DNA of 64,000 nt, taken from contig NZ_LRDB01000050.1 of NCBI RefSeq assembly GCF_001592935.1, positions 248,001-312,000 of the forward strand, given 5' to 3'. The DNA comes from Roseivirga echinicomitans. Lineage in GTDB: Bacteria > Bacteroidota > Bacteroidia > Cytophagales > Cyclobacteriaceae. The notes under the pieces are model-generated. The model was not told the DNA's origin and did not search any database. It saw only the letters and a program-made list of their open reading frames with translations. The translations under genes were made by a program, and so were the position numbers. Below are positions 1 to 8,320 of this stretch, one piece after another. Each line of letters begins with the position of its first letter. The stretch's first letter is position 1.

Positions 1-104
1 ATTGTGCTTTTGTTGCGGTAGCCGCCATAGAAGCCAAACGCTTGATTAAGAGCTTAAACAACACTAAACTGAAGAACAAAAAGGTAAGAATTACTGAAAT
101 TTAA
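1..104 (+). CDS. C-terminus of a probable DEAD-box RNA helicase (partial)
   Basis: Reading frame 3 is open from the window edge to TAA at 102-104. It encodes about 33 residues ending KKVRITEI, with the preceding text AFVAVAAIEAKRLIKSL. This pattern (FVxV, an alpha helix, then a lysine-rich strand KLKNKKVRI) matches the end of the DbpA-type RNA-binding domain that closes many bacterial DEAD-box helicases. Only the tail is visible, so the family call is an inference from a short stretch. Confidence 0.5.
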   Translation, partial: CAFVAVAAIEAKRLIKSLNNTKLKNKKVRITEI

Positions 105-152
105 TCATTAGTTGTCCCCTATTTTTATTCTGGTTCGTCAATTCAATAAAAC

Positions 153-653
153 ATGAAAAAGCTAAACCTTTCTCTCCTATTCGTTTTGTTTTCGTTTACC
201 GCTTTTGGTCAAAACACCTTAAAGCTTGGTACTAACAAATCTCCCAAAGCAACTTTGGCCGATGTCGCTTGGATCAGTGGCCATTGGCGTGGCGAAGCCT
301 TTGGAGGGATTACAGAAGAAATTTGGTCTCCTCCTTTGGGCGATTCCATGATGGGCTCCTTCAAACTGGTTTCGGAAGGCAAAACTACTTTTTACGAAAT
401 CTGCCAAATTGTAGAAGAGCAAGGCTCACTGTCCTTTCGCCTAAAGCATTTTAATAGCAACCTGACGGGCTGGGAAGAGAAAAACGAACGAGAGGAGTTT
501 CCGTTGGTCAAAGTGGAGAAGGATGCTGCTTATTTTGATGGTTTTACCATCAAGCGAATTTCTGAAAATGAGATTCATATGTATGTCGTCATCAGCGATG
601 AAGGAAAACCGGAAGAGGTTGAATTCAAGTATTTTAGATTCAATAACAAGTAA
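153..653 (+). CDS. Exported DUF6265-type protein
   Basis: A 166-aa protein that begins with a clear Sec signal peptide (two lysines, then a Leu/Phe-rich core ending TAFGQ), so it is probably periplasmic or surface-exposed. The mature part carries WISGHWRGEAFGG and EEIWSPPLGDSMMGSF, then alternating beta strands, which I associate with the DUF6265 family of small lipocalin-like beta proteins. No catalytic residues can be assigned. It stands alone, 49 bases after the helicase end, and is followed by an antiporter gene in the same direction. Confidence 0.7.
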   Translation: MKKLNLSLLFVLFSFTAFGQNTLKLGTNKSPKATLADVAWISGHWRGEAFGGITEEIWSPPLGDSMMGSFKLVSEGKTTFYEICQIVEEQGSLSFRLKHFNSNLTGWEEKNEREEFPLVKVEKDAAYFDGFTIKRISENEIHMYVVISDEGKPEEVEFKYFRFNNK

Positions 654-794
654 GTTCAGCACTCTGCCTGAACTTTTATAATTACTGATTTCAAATCAAA
701 AAATGCTGGCCACTTCAGCGTTTTTTGAAATTTAAAGTCGTCTCGGAGTTCATTTTTACCTATTTTAGAAGAATTACGAACTATCTTGACCTTT

Positions 795-2654
795 ATGAAC
801 AACCTCGAATACTGGCCAATCTTTATTATTCTGTCTATTGCCTGGGTAGTGCCTTTGGTGCTTTCTAGGCTAGAAATATCAAAAGTACCTTCCGTAATTG
901 TCGAAATTGTAATGGGGGTTTTGGTTGGCCCTTTTATATTGGGTTGGGTAGAAGAAACGGCCATTACCAGCTTTTTAGCGCAAACAGGTTTCCTATTCCT
1001 TATTTTCTTGGCAGGAATGGAAATTGACGTCAATAAAATTATTTCATCATTTCCCCGAGGCCGCATCAAGTTTGTCGATTTAGTCAGTAACTCTTTGCTG
1101 GTCGCGCTCTTTATTTACTTTGGGTCATTATTGCTTTCCCTGCCCTTTGCTTGGCTAATGAACCAATTTATGGAGGTGGACATCGTATTCTACATGTTCC
1201 TATTGCCTACCGTAGCGCTCAGCATTACGGTTCCGATATTAAAAGCGGAAGGAGAATTGAAGCGTAAGTTTGGCCAAATCCTATTAATGGAAGGCGCCAT
1301 TGCTACGGTAATGAGTATCATATTGATCTCCATTTATTCAGGCGTACTGAAAAAAGGATTTCAAGTAGAGTTGCTTCTTTTCGCCATCATTTTCATTGTA
1401 TTCATTGTGGTTTACTGGCTTGGAAACCGAATGATGAAAGTACGCAGCTTTCAGCAATTACTGTATAGATTAGAACATGCAGCAAGCCAGATCCGAGTGA
1501 GAGGCGCTGTAGCACTACTCCTTTTCTTTGTAGTGATTGCCCATTTAATTGGCACTGAGTTGGCCATGGGTGCCTTTTTTGCAGGCACATTGTTGAGTCT
1601 TTTTGTAAGTAAGGAACGTTCGGCATTGCTGTTTAAGCTGGACGGCATGAGTTACGGCTTCTTTATTCCCATCTTCTTTATCATGGTTGGGGTGAATTTA
1701 GATTTATCCGCGCTGACGCAGTTTCAAGAGTCGATTCCGTTTATTCTTACCTTAATGGTGGGTTTTTTTGTTACCCAGCTTATTCCCGCTTTAATTATGA
1801 TTAAAGTATTTGGGCTGAAGAAGGCTTTGGCTGGAGGCGTATTGCTTACTGCTAGAATGGGATTGACGATTGCAGCAGCTCAAATCGGACTTTCGTTAAA
1901 CGTAATTAGCTCTGCAGATAATGCGGGAATTGTAACTACGGCCATTCTGGTGAGTCTAATTTCACCTTCTATTTACAAGATCTTTAATAACAGTAAAGAA
2001 GAGCACCATAACATCTATGTTTTTGGCGGAAGCAGAGCAAGCTTGTATTTGGCGGAAAGGCTTAAAATGCATGACATGTCATTTATCACGCTGATTCAGA
2101 AAAAGGAAATATTGCCTGAGTTCGATAAAAAGAGTTTGAACTATAAATTCATTGAAAACCTAAGTGCCAGTGTGGTAGATGGATTAAAACTCAGAACCGC
2201 AGACCTCGTCATTGTGCTCACAGAATCCAATAATTTGAATCAGGAGCTGACGCGTTACATTAAAAACGAACTAAAGCACAGCAAAATCATAACCAGAAAA
2301 CAGTCTGCTACGCACGATCTAATTGATCCTCAAGGGGAAATCAAGTTCATCGATCATGATGTGGTCTTGGCCAGCCATATTGAAAATATGATTGCCAGTC
2401 CAGATTCAGTTTCTTCGCTTTCTGAAAGTTTTGGAGATTATCGTTTAGAAGAAATAAAGATCACGCGCAGCGATATCAATAGAAAGCTGGTGAAGGAAAT
2501 CCCATTCCCCCCATCGGGCTCTTTGGTAATTCAAAAACGAGCTGGGGAAGTCTTTATCCCACACGGAAACACGCACTTATTGGTGGGTGATATCATGACC
2601 GTAATTGGTAGCCATGCTGCGCTGGCCGAGTTTAGGAGCATATTAGAAAAATAG
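795..2654 (+). CDS. CPA2-family cation:proton antiporter with TrkA-type regulatory domain
   Basis: A 619-aa inner-membrane protein. Roughly residues 1-390 form about 12 hydrophobic segments of the Na+/H+ exchanger fold, including FLIFLAGMEIDV and the conserved membrane stretch AMGAFFAGTLLSL. A cytosolic TrkA-N/Rossmann-like part follows (IYVFGGSRASLYLAERL), then a TrkA-C-like end (RAGEVFIPHGNTHLLVGD). This is the KefB/GerN-like architecture for K+ or Na+ efflux against protons; the ion cannot be decided. The frame extends upstream to a TTG at 786, but the ATG at 795 gives a standard N-terminus and is preferred. Confidence 0.9.
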   Translation: MNNLEYWPIFIILSIAWVVPLVLSRLEISKVPSVIVEIVMGVLVGPFILGWVEETAITSFLAQTGFLFLIFLAGMEIDVNKIISSFPRGRIKFVDLVSNSLLVALFIYFGSLLLSLPFAWLMNQFMEVDIVFYMFLLPTVALSITVPILKAEGELKRKFGQILLMEGAIATVMSIILISIYSGVLKKGFQVELLLFAIIFIVFIVVYWLGNRMMKVRSFQQLLYRLEHAASQIRVRGAVALLLFFVVIAHLIGTELAMGAFFAGTLLSLFVSKERSALLFKLDGMSYGFFIPIFFIMVGVNLDLSALTQFQESIPFILTLMVGFFVTQLIPALIMIKVFGLKKALAGGVLLTARMGLTIAAAQIGLSLNVISSADNAGIVTTAILVSLISPSIYKIFNNSKEEHHNIYVFGGSRASLYLAERLKMHDMSFITLIQKKEILPEFDKKSLNYKFIENLSASVVDGLKLRTADLVIVLTESNNLNQELTRYIKNELKHSKIITRKQSATHDLIDPQGEIKFIDHDVVLASHIENMIASPDSVSSLSESFGDYRLEEIKITRSDINRKLVKEIPFPPSGSLVIQKRAGEVFIPHGNTHLLVGDIMTVIGSHAALAEFRSILEK

Positions 2655-2677
2655 CACGCTTTTTAAGACGTGCTATT
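2650..2677. terminator. Hairpin between convergent genes
   Basis: AATAGCACG and CGTGCTATT pair as a 9-bp stem around a 10-base loop that holds a T tract. The hairpin overlaps the antiporter stop codon and lies before the convergent msrA end, so it probably acts as a terminator. The trailing T run is weak. Confidence 0.45.
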
Positions 2678-2708
2678 GAATATTGTTTAGCTTAAAGAAG
2701 TGCTCGCT

Positions 2709-3371
2709 TTATTTTTCTGAAGCGTATTTCTTCTTAACGTAGCTTGGAAAATGCTTTTTCAACTTGTTCACCTTTGGTACGGCAACGTTGATGATGTAAG
2801 GATTCCCTGGGTTGAGTTCGTAATAATTCTGGTGATAATCTTCAGCCAGCCAAAACTCAGTATAGTCCGTTACCTTAGTCGCAATTGGACGGTTATAGTC
2901 TCCAGACTGATTCAGTTTTGAGATGTAATCTGTTGCCAGTTTCTTCTGATTTGCATCATGATAGAAAACTTCCGTACGGTACTGCGTTCCTACATCTGGC
3001 CCTTGACGGTTTACTTCAGTTGGATTATGCGTGTAAAAGAAAATTTCTAAAAGCTCTTGATACGAAATCACTTTAGGATCGTAATAGATTTGTATCGCTT
3101 CGGCATGAGTTGATCTACCATAACTTACATCCGCATAGGTCGGATTCTTCTCCTTGCCTCCCGTATAGCCTGAAACCACATTATTCACGCCATTCACTCT
3201 TTCAAAAACGGCCTCTGTACACCAGAAACAGCCTCCAGCAAAAGTGGCCACTTCACTGCCTTCTTGAACTTCAGTAGCAATATTAACCAACTCTGTTGAA
3301 GTCATTCCAGTGCAAGAAGAAACTCCAAAATTGAGTAATAAACTGGTAATCAATGTATAAGCTATATGCAT
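2709..3371 (-). CDS. msrA: Peptide-methionine (S)-S-oxide reductase, lipoprotein form
   Basis: This 220-aa protein reduces methionine-S-sulfoxide in proteins. The MsrA active-site motif GGCFWC lies at residues 46-51, with Cys48 the catalytic sulfur, followed by ERVNGVNNVVSGYTGG and the typical YHQNYYELNPGNPY end. The N-terminus is hydrophobic and ends GVSSC at Cys20, a lipoprotein signal, so the enzyme is probably anchored outside the inner membrane. It lies downstream of a MazG-like gene and msrB on the same strand. The pair of exported Msr enzymes suggests repair of oxidised envelope proteins. Confidence 0.96.
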   Translation of the reverse strand: MHIAYTLITSLLLNFGVSSCTGMTSTELVNIATEVQEGSEVATFAGGCFWCTEAVFERVNGVNNVVSGYTGGKEKNPTYADVSYGRSTHAEAIQIYYDPKVISYQELLEIFFYTHNPTEVNRQGPDVGTQYRTEVFYHDANQKKLATDYISKLNQSGDYNRPIATKVTDYTEFWLAEDYHQNYYELNPGNPYIINVAVPKVNKLKKHFPSYVKKKYASEK

Positions 3372-3422
3372 TTACTTTTTGTTTTATCTACTGTCCTAAC
3401 GCCATCCACAAGGGATATGTTT

Positions 3423-3899
3423 TTAAATACTGTCGTTCAAAATACTCTTGAGGTCGGCTGGTGAGTAATTCACTGATTTTAGGGTTTTATTATCTGCTGT
3501 TCTGTACACCAAAAAATGACCATCAGCTTTTTCTATATAGCTTTCGGTTCCATCTTTATCCATGTAATGTTTTTGGGTGGCTTCAGCTTCCTCTATGGTT
3601 TTGCAGGTTTTGCTCATATTAGAACGCTGAACCTCATCAAACAACGTCTTGAAGCTGTTGCCCATTCCAAACTCTAAAATGGCACCAGACAGGACATATT
3701 GAATGTCGCATAAGGCATCGGCTATTTCAACTAGATCGTTATCTGCAATGGCTTCTTCTAGTTCTTTCAATTCTTCTGCAATTAGCGAAACACGAAGTTT
3801 ACATCTGTCAGCAGATGGAATTTGTGGTGTTTCTAAAATTGGGTGCTTGAATGTTTTATGGAATTCAGCAACTGAATTGAGTGATTGTGGTTCTTTCAT
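3423..3899 (-). CDS. MazG-like nucleoside triphosphate pyrophosphohydrolase
   Basis: A 158-aa all-alpha protein of the MazG-like superfamily. The metal-binding helices are visible as LIAEELKELEEAIADND and EIADALCDIQYVLSGA, which give the ExxE...ExxD arrangement of these Mg2+-dependent enzymes. They hydrolyse (d)NTPs to monophosphates, usually for pool cleaning. It lies between msrB and msrA, but a strong terminator separates it from msrB, so it likely has its own promoter. Confidence 0.8.
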   Translation of the reverse strand: MKEPQSLNSVAEFHKTFKHPILETPQIPSADRCKLRVSLIAEELKELEEAIADNDLVEIADALCDIQYVLSGAILEFGMGNSFKTLFDEVQRSNMSKTCKTIEEAEATQKHYMDKDGTESYIEKADGHFLVYRTADNKTLKSVNYSPADLKSILNDSI

Positions 3900-3901
3900 G
3901 A

Positions 3902-3931
3902 TAAAAATAAAAAGGCCTGTTAATACAGGCC
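3902..3931 (-). terminator. Rho-independent terminator after msrB
   Basis: On the minus strand GGCCTGT-ATTA-ACAGGCC forms a perfect 7-bp stem followed at once by a T-rich tract. It lies just beyond the msrB stop codon. Confidence 0.85.
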
Positions 3932-3961
3932 AATGTTAAATAATTATTTGCGGTTGGTGAA

Positions 3962-4507
3962 CTAGTTATTGTCTTTTTTAAACTTTGGAGGTGTTCCTCC
4001 TTCAGGAACAAAGATTAAAGCAGCTGAATTCAAGCAGTAGCGTAAACCTGTTGGCGCTGGGCCATCTTCGAATACATGCCCTAAATGAGAACCACTTTTG
4101 CTGTCTACCACTTCCCATCTTACCATTCCTTCGCTCGTATCCTTCACTAACCTGATCGCATCATCAGATATTGGATCCCAAAAACTTGGCCATCCTGATT
4201 TCGAATCATATTTGGTATCTGAACTAAAAATGGGTTGCAAACTGGCTGCAGAATAGTAGGTCCCTTTTTTATAGAACTTATCGTATTGGCCAGAGAACAT
4301 GGTTTCTGTTGCTTGTTGTCTTAGTACAGCGTATTGCAAAGGGTTTAATCTTGCCTTCCACTCTTCCTCCGTTAACTGAATTTCGTATTTCGGTTTGTCT
4401 TGATCTAAATCTACTCCAGATAGTTCATCTTCTTGACCCCTGAGCGTGATAACACTGGCCACAAGTAAAATAGCCAAACCACTAATTAATATTATTTTGG
4501 TTTTCAT
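3962..4507 (-). CDS. msrB: Exported peptide-methionine (R)-S-oxide reductase, zinc-less one-cysteine form
   Basis: A 181-aa protein with an N-terminal membrane/signal segment (residues 4-22). The MsrB fold is clear: DTKYDSKSGWPSFWDPI, then GSHLGHVFEDGP and RYCLNSAALIF. Cys158 in RYCLNS is the catalytic cysteine and the only cysteine in the whole protein. The two CxxC pairs that bind structural zinc in many MsrB proteins are replaced (GTYYSAAS and DSKSGS). The resolving step must therefore use an external thiol. It reduces methionine-R-sulfoxide and complements MsrA encoded 600 bases downstream. Confidence 0.94.
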   Translation of the reverse strand: MKTKIILISGLAILLVASVITLRGQEDELSGVDLDQDKPKYEIQLTEEEWKARLNPLQYAVLRQQATETMFSGQYDKFYKKGTYYSAASLQPIFSSDTKYDSKSGWPSFWDPISDDAIRLVKDTSEGMVRWEVVDSKSGSHLGHVFEDGPAPTGLRYCLNSAALIFVPEGGTPPKFKKDNN

Positions 4508-4581
4508 GCCTCGTTTTTTTTAGTCTAACCTAATAAACGTAAAAATAGTTTGAACGGATCGGAATGAATTGGATGAGTGGT

Positions 4582-5493
4582 CTACCAGGCGATACTTTGG
4601 CTGAAAAAGCCTGTACTTTCGGGAGCTTCCGTTTCTTTATTAATTGGATAAAAGAAGATGTTAGGAAGCTTTACTTTTTTCCATGGAGCAATCATAGCCA
4701 ATGCCTTCTTCGATCTCTGATCTGATTTAAGTTGGCTACTTGCATGCATAGGCTTTGAATTGTCGTAAAGCATAATCGAAACACCATCTGGTTTCAAACA
4801 CCTCTTCAACTCCTCGTAGGCCAACTCCTGAACATCCTTTTCATAATTATTGATATAGTCAAAAGAGAACAACGCTTCTACCGAACTATCGTCAAATGGC
4901 AAATGATCTACATCTCCCAAAACTAGAATCGTTTCTCTCGGAAGTTCGTCCTTAACCGCCAACAACCTTGACAATGAAAAATCCATATGGAAATAGTATT
5001 TGAATGATCTACCATAAGTAAGGTTATGAATAGAGTCTACATCGTGCGTCACTACACTCATGAAATATTCACCTCCTTTGGGAAGAAGTCTAGCCAATTG
5101 AGTTATTTTTTCTTGGCTTATCGGGTTACTATTAAGTTCTTTTGAAGGTTTTTCTATGAAATTACCCTCTCCTATTCCATAAGTTTTATAAAATTGGGCA
5201 ATCTCCTTTGGAGATACTCTTCTTAAATGATTGGCCGTTCTGTTTTTAGAAACAATGGCTGTATTCCGCTGTAGGTAACTAATGTTGTTTATAATAGGGT
5301 ATATGTAAGTTTGGTTTGAAGTAACCAAAGCAGCCGTCAATTCAATATTTACAGGAGCCCCTGGATAGAAAAATAAATCACCGTGTTTAATCTGAGCATT
5401 CAATGAAACTAACTCCTTTTCTGTCATTAGCCTGAGTGACTTTTTTGTAAACGGACAAACCAGTAATCCTTCCATATCTTTTAGTTCTTTCAC
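4582..5493 (-). CDS. SAM-dependent methyltransferase-like protein with Trm112-like N-terminus
   Basis: A 303-aa soluble protein. The first 80 residues (MEGLLVCPFTKKSLRLM ... YIYPIINNISYL) look like the Trm112-type zinc-ribbon segment, with only one clear cysteine left. Residues 190-250 hold a class I methyltransferase-like core: ILVLGDVDHLPFDDSS followed by the motif-IV/post-IV-like region ELKRCLKPDGVSIMLYD. The glycine-rich SAM loop is poorly preserved, so activity is uncertain. The substrate is unknown. It is a single gene between msrB and a small unknown gene. Confidence 0.6.
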   Translation of the reverse strand: MKELKDMEGLLVCPFTKKSLRLMTEKELVSLNAQIKHGDLFFYPGAPVNIELTAALVTSNQTYIYPIINNISYLQRNTAIVSKNRTANHLRRVSPKEIAQFYKTYGIGEGNFIEKPSKELNSNPISQEKITQLARLLPKGGEYFMSVVTHDVDSIHNLTYGRSFKYYFHMDFSLSRLLAVKDELPRETILVLGDVDHLPFDDSSVEALFSFDYINNYEKDVQELAYEELKRCLKPDGVSIMLYDNSKPMHASSQLKSDQRSKKALAMIAPWKKVKLPNIFFYPINKETEAPESTGFFSQSIAW

Positions 5494-5571
5494 GGTAGTT
5501 GTATTTAATACACCAATACAGGCAAATGCCCTACCATATGCTAAAAAAGAGTTTTTGAGTGTATTTTGCTC

Positions 5572-5595
5572 AAAAAAATTCCCAAAATGGGAATT
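5572..5595 (-). terminator. Rho-independent terminator
   Basis: On the minus strand AATTCCC-ATTTT-GGGAATT is a perfect stem followed by further T residues. It lies about 60 bases beyond the stop codon of the small gene at 5657-5851. Confidence 0.7.
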
Positions 5596-5656
5596 CAGTC
5601 CTTAATCAACACCCAGTGCCAAACAAAGGGTGTGGATGTTTCATACCTTTCGTTTC

Positions 5657-5851
5657 TTAAGCCTTGCCTTCTTGTTCGACCTTAATATACTTATGCCCGG
5701 CCAAAAGGATACTTGAATAAAAAAGTTCTTTACCAACAGTACTTACATCATTCACATACTTGATAATACGCTCAGATTTTTCCTGAGATTCATGCAGCTT
5801 ACCTTCAGCGTACTTCAATAATTTTCCTCGAATTTCTTTAGTCTTTGTCAT
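5657..5851 (-). CDS. Small hypothetical protein, 64 aa
   Basis: A charged, helical 64-residue protein (MTKTKEIRGKLLKYAEGKL, then HESQEKSERIIKYVNDVS) with no membrane segment or cysteine. It has a Phe/Tyr-containing middle and a short C-terminal strand. I do not recognise the family. It is supported as a gene by an AT-rich upstream region and by a terminator hairpin 60 bases downstream on the same strand. The compact lysine/glutamate helices suggest a small regulatory or nucleic-acid-associated protein, but that is a guess. Confidence 0.55.
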   Translation of the reverse strand: MTKTKEIRGKLLKYAEGKLHESQEKSERIIKYVNDVSTVGKELFYSSILLAGHKYIKVEQEGKA

Positions 5852-6056
5852 TGTATTTATGTTTGGGAATTCTATATCTTCTTAAGCGATTAATCCATCA
5901 TTTTGTTTCAAAATCTATTCGATAAATAAAACAATTATTTCAGTGGTTTAACCTTACCAAGGTAGAGCTTTAAACATCTCGCCCAATACCCAAAGAAAGG
6001 TATTTTACATACCTAGTTATTGTGTAATGGTAAAACTAAAGTGGTAAACCGAACCA

Positions 6057-7433
6057 CTAGGCAAAGAGGCCATAGTTCGGCTGGTGGGTTTGAGTGGTAA
6101 ATTGAATCACCCTACGTTTGGAATAATACTGATTAATAATTCTCTGAATATCAGGCGTATCAGGATAATTTGTGATAATGTTCTTCACATCATCAATGGT
6201 GTCGAAAGCCAGATCGGTTTCATAGAAGCCAAAACCTAAGTACTTCCCATTTTCTACCAAAGCCACGGATTTCTCAGTGTGGGTTCTTCCCTGCCCCAAC
6301 AGGCAAAACGACTGAGAGTTTTCTTTAATGCTTTGTATGGCTTTTTTGAATCTTTCGCGCTGTTCTTCGCTTCCTTCCCCACCTGTTTTTATCGAATAAC
6401 CAAAATACATCATCATAGACGCAGGCAGACTGCATAGCTCGGGGTCAAGCTCAAACTTCTTTACCAATTCGATCAAGTAATCGCGTGCACGATCGAAAGA
6501 TGTAAAGCCGATCAAAGGCAAGGTACCTTTCATCTTTTTGCCAATCGATAAGCGATCGAAGCCCTTACCATCTTGGTAATGATAGAGGCCGTATTTGGCA
6601 TTGGTGAATTTCTGTGCCTTATTATAAATCGGGAAATGTTTTTTGATTTCTGATGACTCAAATAAGAAAGCGATCATTTCATCCCCGCATTCCTCATAAG
6701 AAATGTCGTACAGCTTGTCTTTCAATCCTTGTTTGTACACTACATCGGTATTCGAAAAATGGCCCTTTACCCGTTTCTTAATATTGTTGGCCTTCCCTAC
6801 ATAAAGAATTTCACCATGTTGATCATGAAAATAATACACCCCAGTAAATTCTGGTAAAGCATCAAAGGTGGCTTTAGGCAAATGAGGTGGTAAAAAGCCT
6901 TCCTTTGAATCTTTCTTTAGAAAGGCCTCAATATGGTTTTCATCATTTTCGATAATGAGGTCCATCAACTCAACAGTTGCTTTGGCATCGCCCATTGCCC
7001 TGTGACGCGCATGGTTAGCAATTCCAAAATGATCGCAGAGGTTCCCTAAACTGTAGGACTTCAACCCTGGAAATACTTTTCTAGAAAGCCTGACTGTGCA
7101 GAGTTTCTTGAGGTTTAATGTTCCTCCAAGTTGTTGAAACTCATTTTTAAGAAATGAATAATCAAAATTGACATTGTGCGCCACAAAGATGTTTCCTTCC
7201 AACATTTGGTAGATTTCTTTGGCCACTTCAAAAAACCGTGGCTCATCTCTTACCATTTCATTTGAGATGCCCGTTAGCGCAGTAATATTCATTGGAATCA
7301 CTCGTTCGGGATTCAAAAGCGTCTGATATTCGTCCACTACCCGCTTTCCATCATGAATTAGAATGGCTACTTCGGTGATTTTTCCGTAATTGGCAGAACT
7401 GCCCGTGGTTTCTATATCGACTATGGCGTACAC
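6057..7433 (-). CDS. DnaQ-like 3'-5' exonuclease fused to a GIY-YIG nuclease domain
   Basis: A 458-aa protein. The N-terminal 170 residues are a DEDDh exonuclease: AIVDIETTG (Asp6, Glu8), then HNVNFDYSFLKNEF and HRAMGDAKATVELM. Around residues 197-235 there is a GIY-YIG domain of the UvrC/Cho type (GVYYFHDQHGEILYVGKAN ... RVKGHF). The rest is an uncharacterised C-terminal region. The family is common in Bacteroidota and is thought to act in DNA repair. It is divergent from the neighbouring nuclease gene at 7481, with only 47 bases between the starts. Confidence 0.88.
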   Translation of the reverse strand: MYAIVDIETTGSSANYGKITEVAILIHDGKRVVDEYQTLLNPERVIPMNITALTGISNEMVRDEPRFFEVAKEIYQMLEGNIFVAHNVNFDYSFLKNEFQQLGGTLNLKKLCTVRLSRKVFPGLKSYSLGNLCDHFGIANHARHRAMGDAKATVELMDLIIENDENHIEAFLKKDSKEGFLPPHLPKATFDALPEFTGVYYFHDQHGEILYVGKANNIKKRVKGHFSNTDVVYKQGLKDKLYDISYEECGDEMIAFLFESSEIKKHFPIYNKAQKFTNAKYGLYHYQDGKGFDRLSIGKKMKGTLPLIGFTSFDRARDYLIELVKKFELDPELCSLPASMMMYFGYSIKTGGEGSEEQRERFKKAIQSIKENSQSFCLLGQGRTHTEKSVALVENGKYLGFGFYETDLAFDTIDDVKNIITNYPDTPDIQRIINQYYSKRRVIQFTTQTHQPNYGLFA

Positions 7434-7480
7434 AGCTTCAAATTACATAAGTTTTATTTTCAATACGTAGCATTAACTCA

Positions 7481-8320
7481 ATGAATACAATCCTTGTTAA
7501 GAAATACTCTGGCGAACTCGTTCCATTTGAAATAGAAAAATTAGAAAACTCCTTGTTCAAATCTGGCGCAAGTCCAGAACTCATTGAGGAAATCACCCAA
7601 GAAGTACTCGGTTGTTTAGTCGAAGGAATTTCAACCAAAGAAATATACAAAAGAGCCTATGGCATTTTAAGGAAGTCATCCTATGCCTTGGCAGGGAGGT
7701 ACAAACTTAAAAAAGCCATTCTTGAATTAGGGCCATCTGGTTATCCTTTCGAAGCTTTTATTGCTCACTTATTTGAATACCAAGGTTACAAGGTTCAGTC
7801 AGGAGTAGTATTGGATGGTAAATGCGTATCGCATGAAGTGGATGTGAGGGCCGAAAACGATACTGAAATTCACTTTATGGAATGTAAGTACCACAGCAAC
7901 CCCGGCTATAAATCAGATGTAAAAATTGCCCTTTACGTCCATTCTAGGGTCAATGACCTGATTGCACACTACCAGCCTAAGTTCCCTAACAAGAAGTTTA
8001 CAGGATGGATTGTAGACAACACCAACTTTACCAGCGATGCCATCCGATATGCAGAATGCAGCGGACTTAAAATCATGGCTTGGAGTTACCCTTCCAAAGG
8101 AAGTTTAAAGGACAGGATTGAAATTTCTGGCCTGTACCCTATCAGTTGCTTGGTTTCGCTTACAAAGGCGGAAAAGCAAGTGCTCCTAAAAAAAGACATC
8201 GTGCTCTGCCAGCAGCTTTTAGACTCTGACGAAGCGCTTCATCTTATTGATCGAAGAAAGCACAATAAGGTGTTAGAAGAATGTCGAGAAATTACGCTTC
8301 CAATGGCTTCTCTGGCTTAA
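7481..8320 (+). CDS. ATP-cone domain fused to an Mrr-like PD-(D/E)xK endonuclease
   Basis: A 279-aa protein. Residues 1-90 are an ATP-cone (VKKYSGELVPFEIEKLENSL, then RAYGILRKSS...AGRYKLKKAI), the nucleotide-sensing domain known from ribonucleotide reductase and NrdR. Residues 90-200 are a restriction-endonuclease-like fold with Asp121 (HEVDVRAE) and Glu134-Cys-Lys136 (HFMECKYH), the D...ExK catalytic set. The fusion suggests a nuclease gated by ATP or dATP level. Its 3' end overlaps the convergent symporter gene by 29 bases. Confidence 0.82.
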   Translation: MNTILVKKYSGELVPFEIEKLENSLFKSGASPELIEEITQEVLGCLVEGISTKEIYKRAYGILRKSSYALAGRYKLKKAILELGPSGYPFEAFIAHLFEYQGYKVQSGVVLDGKCVSHEVDVRAENDTEIHFMECKYHSNPGYKSDVKIALYVHSRVNDLIAHYQPKFPNKKFTGWIVDNTNFTSDAIRYAECSGLKIMAWSYPSKGSLKDRIEISGLYPISCLVSLTKAEKQVLLKKDIVLCQQLLDSDEALHLIDRRKHNKVLEECREITLPMASLA

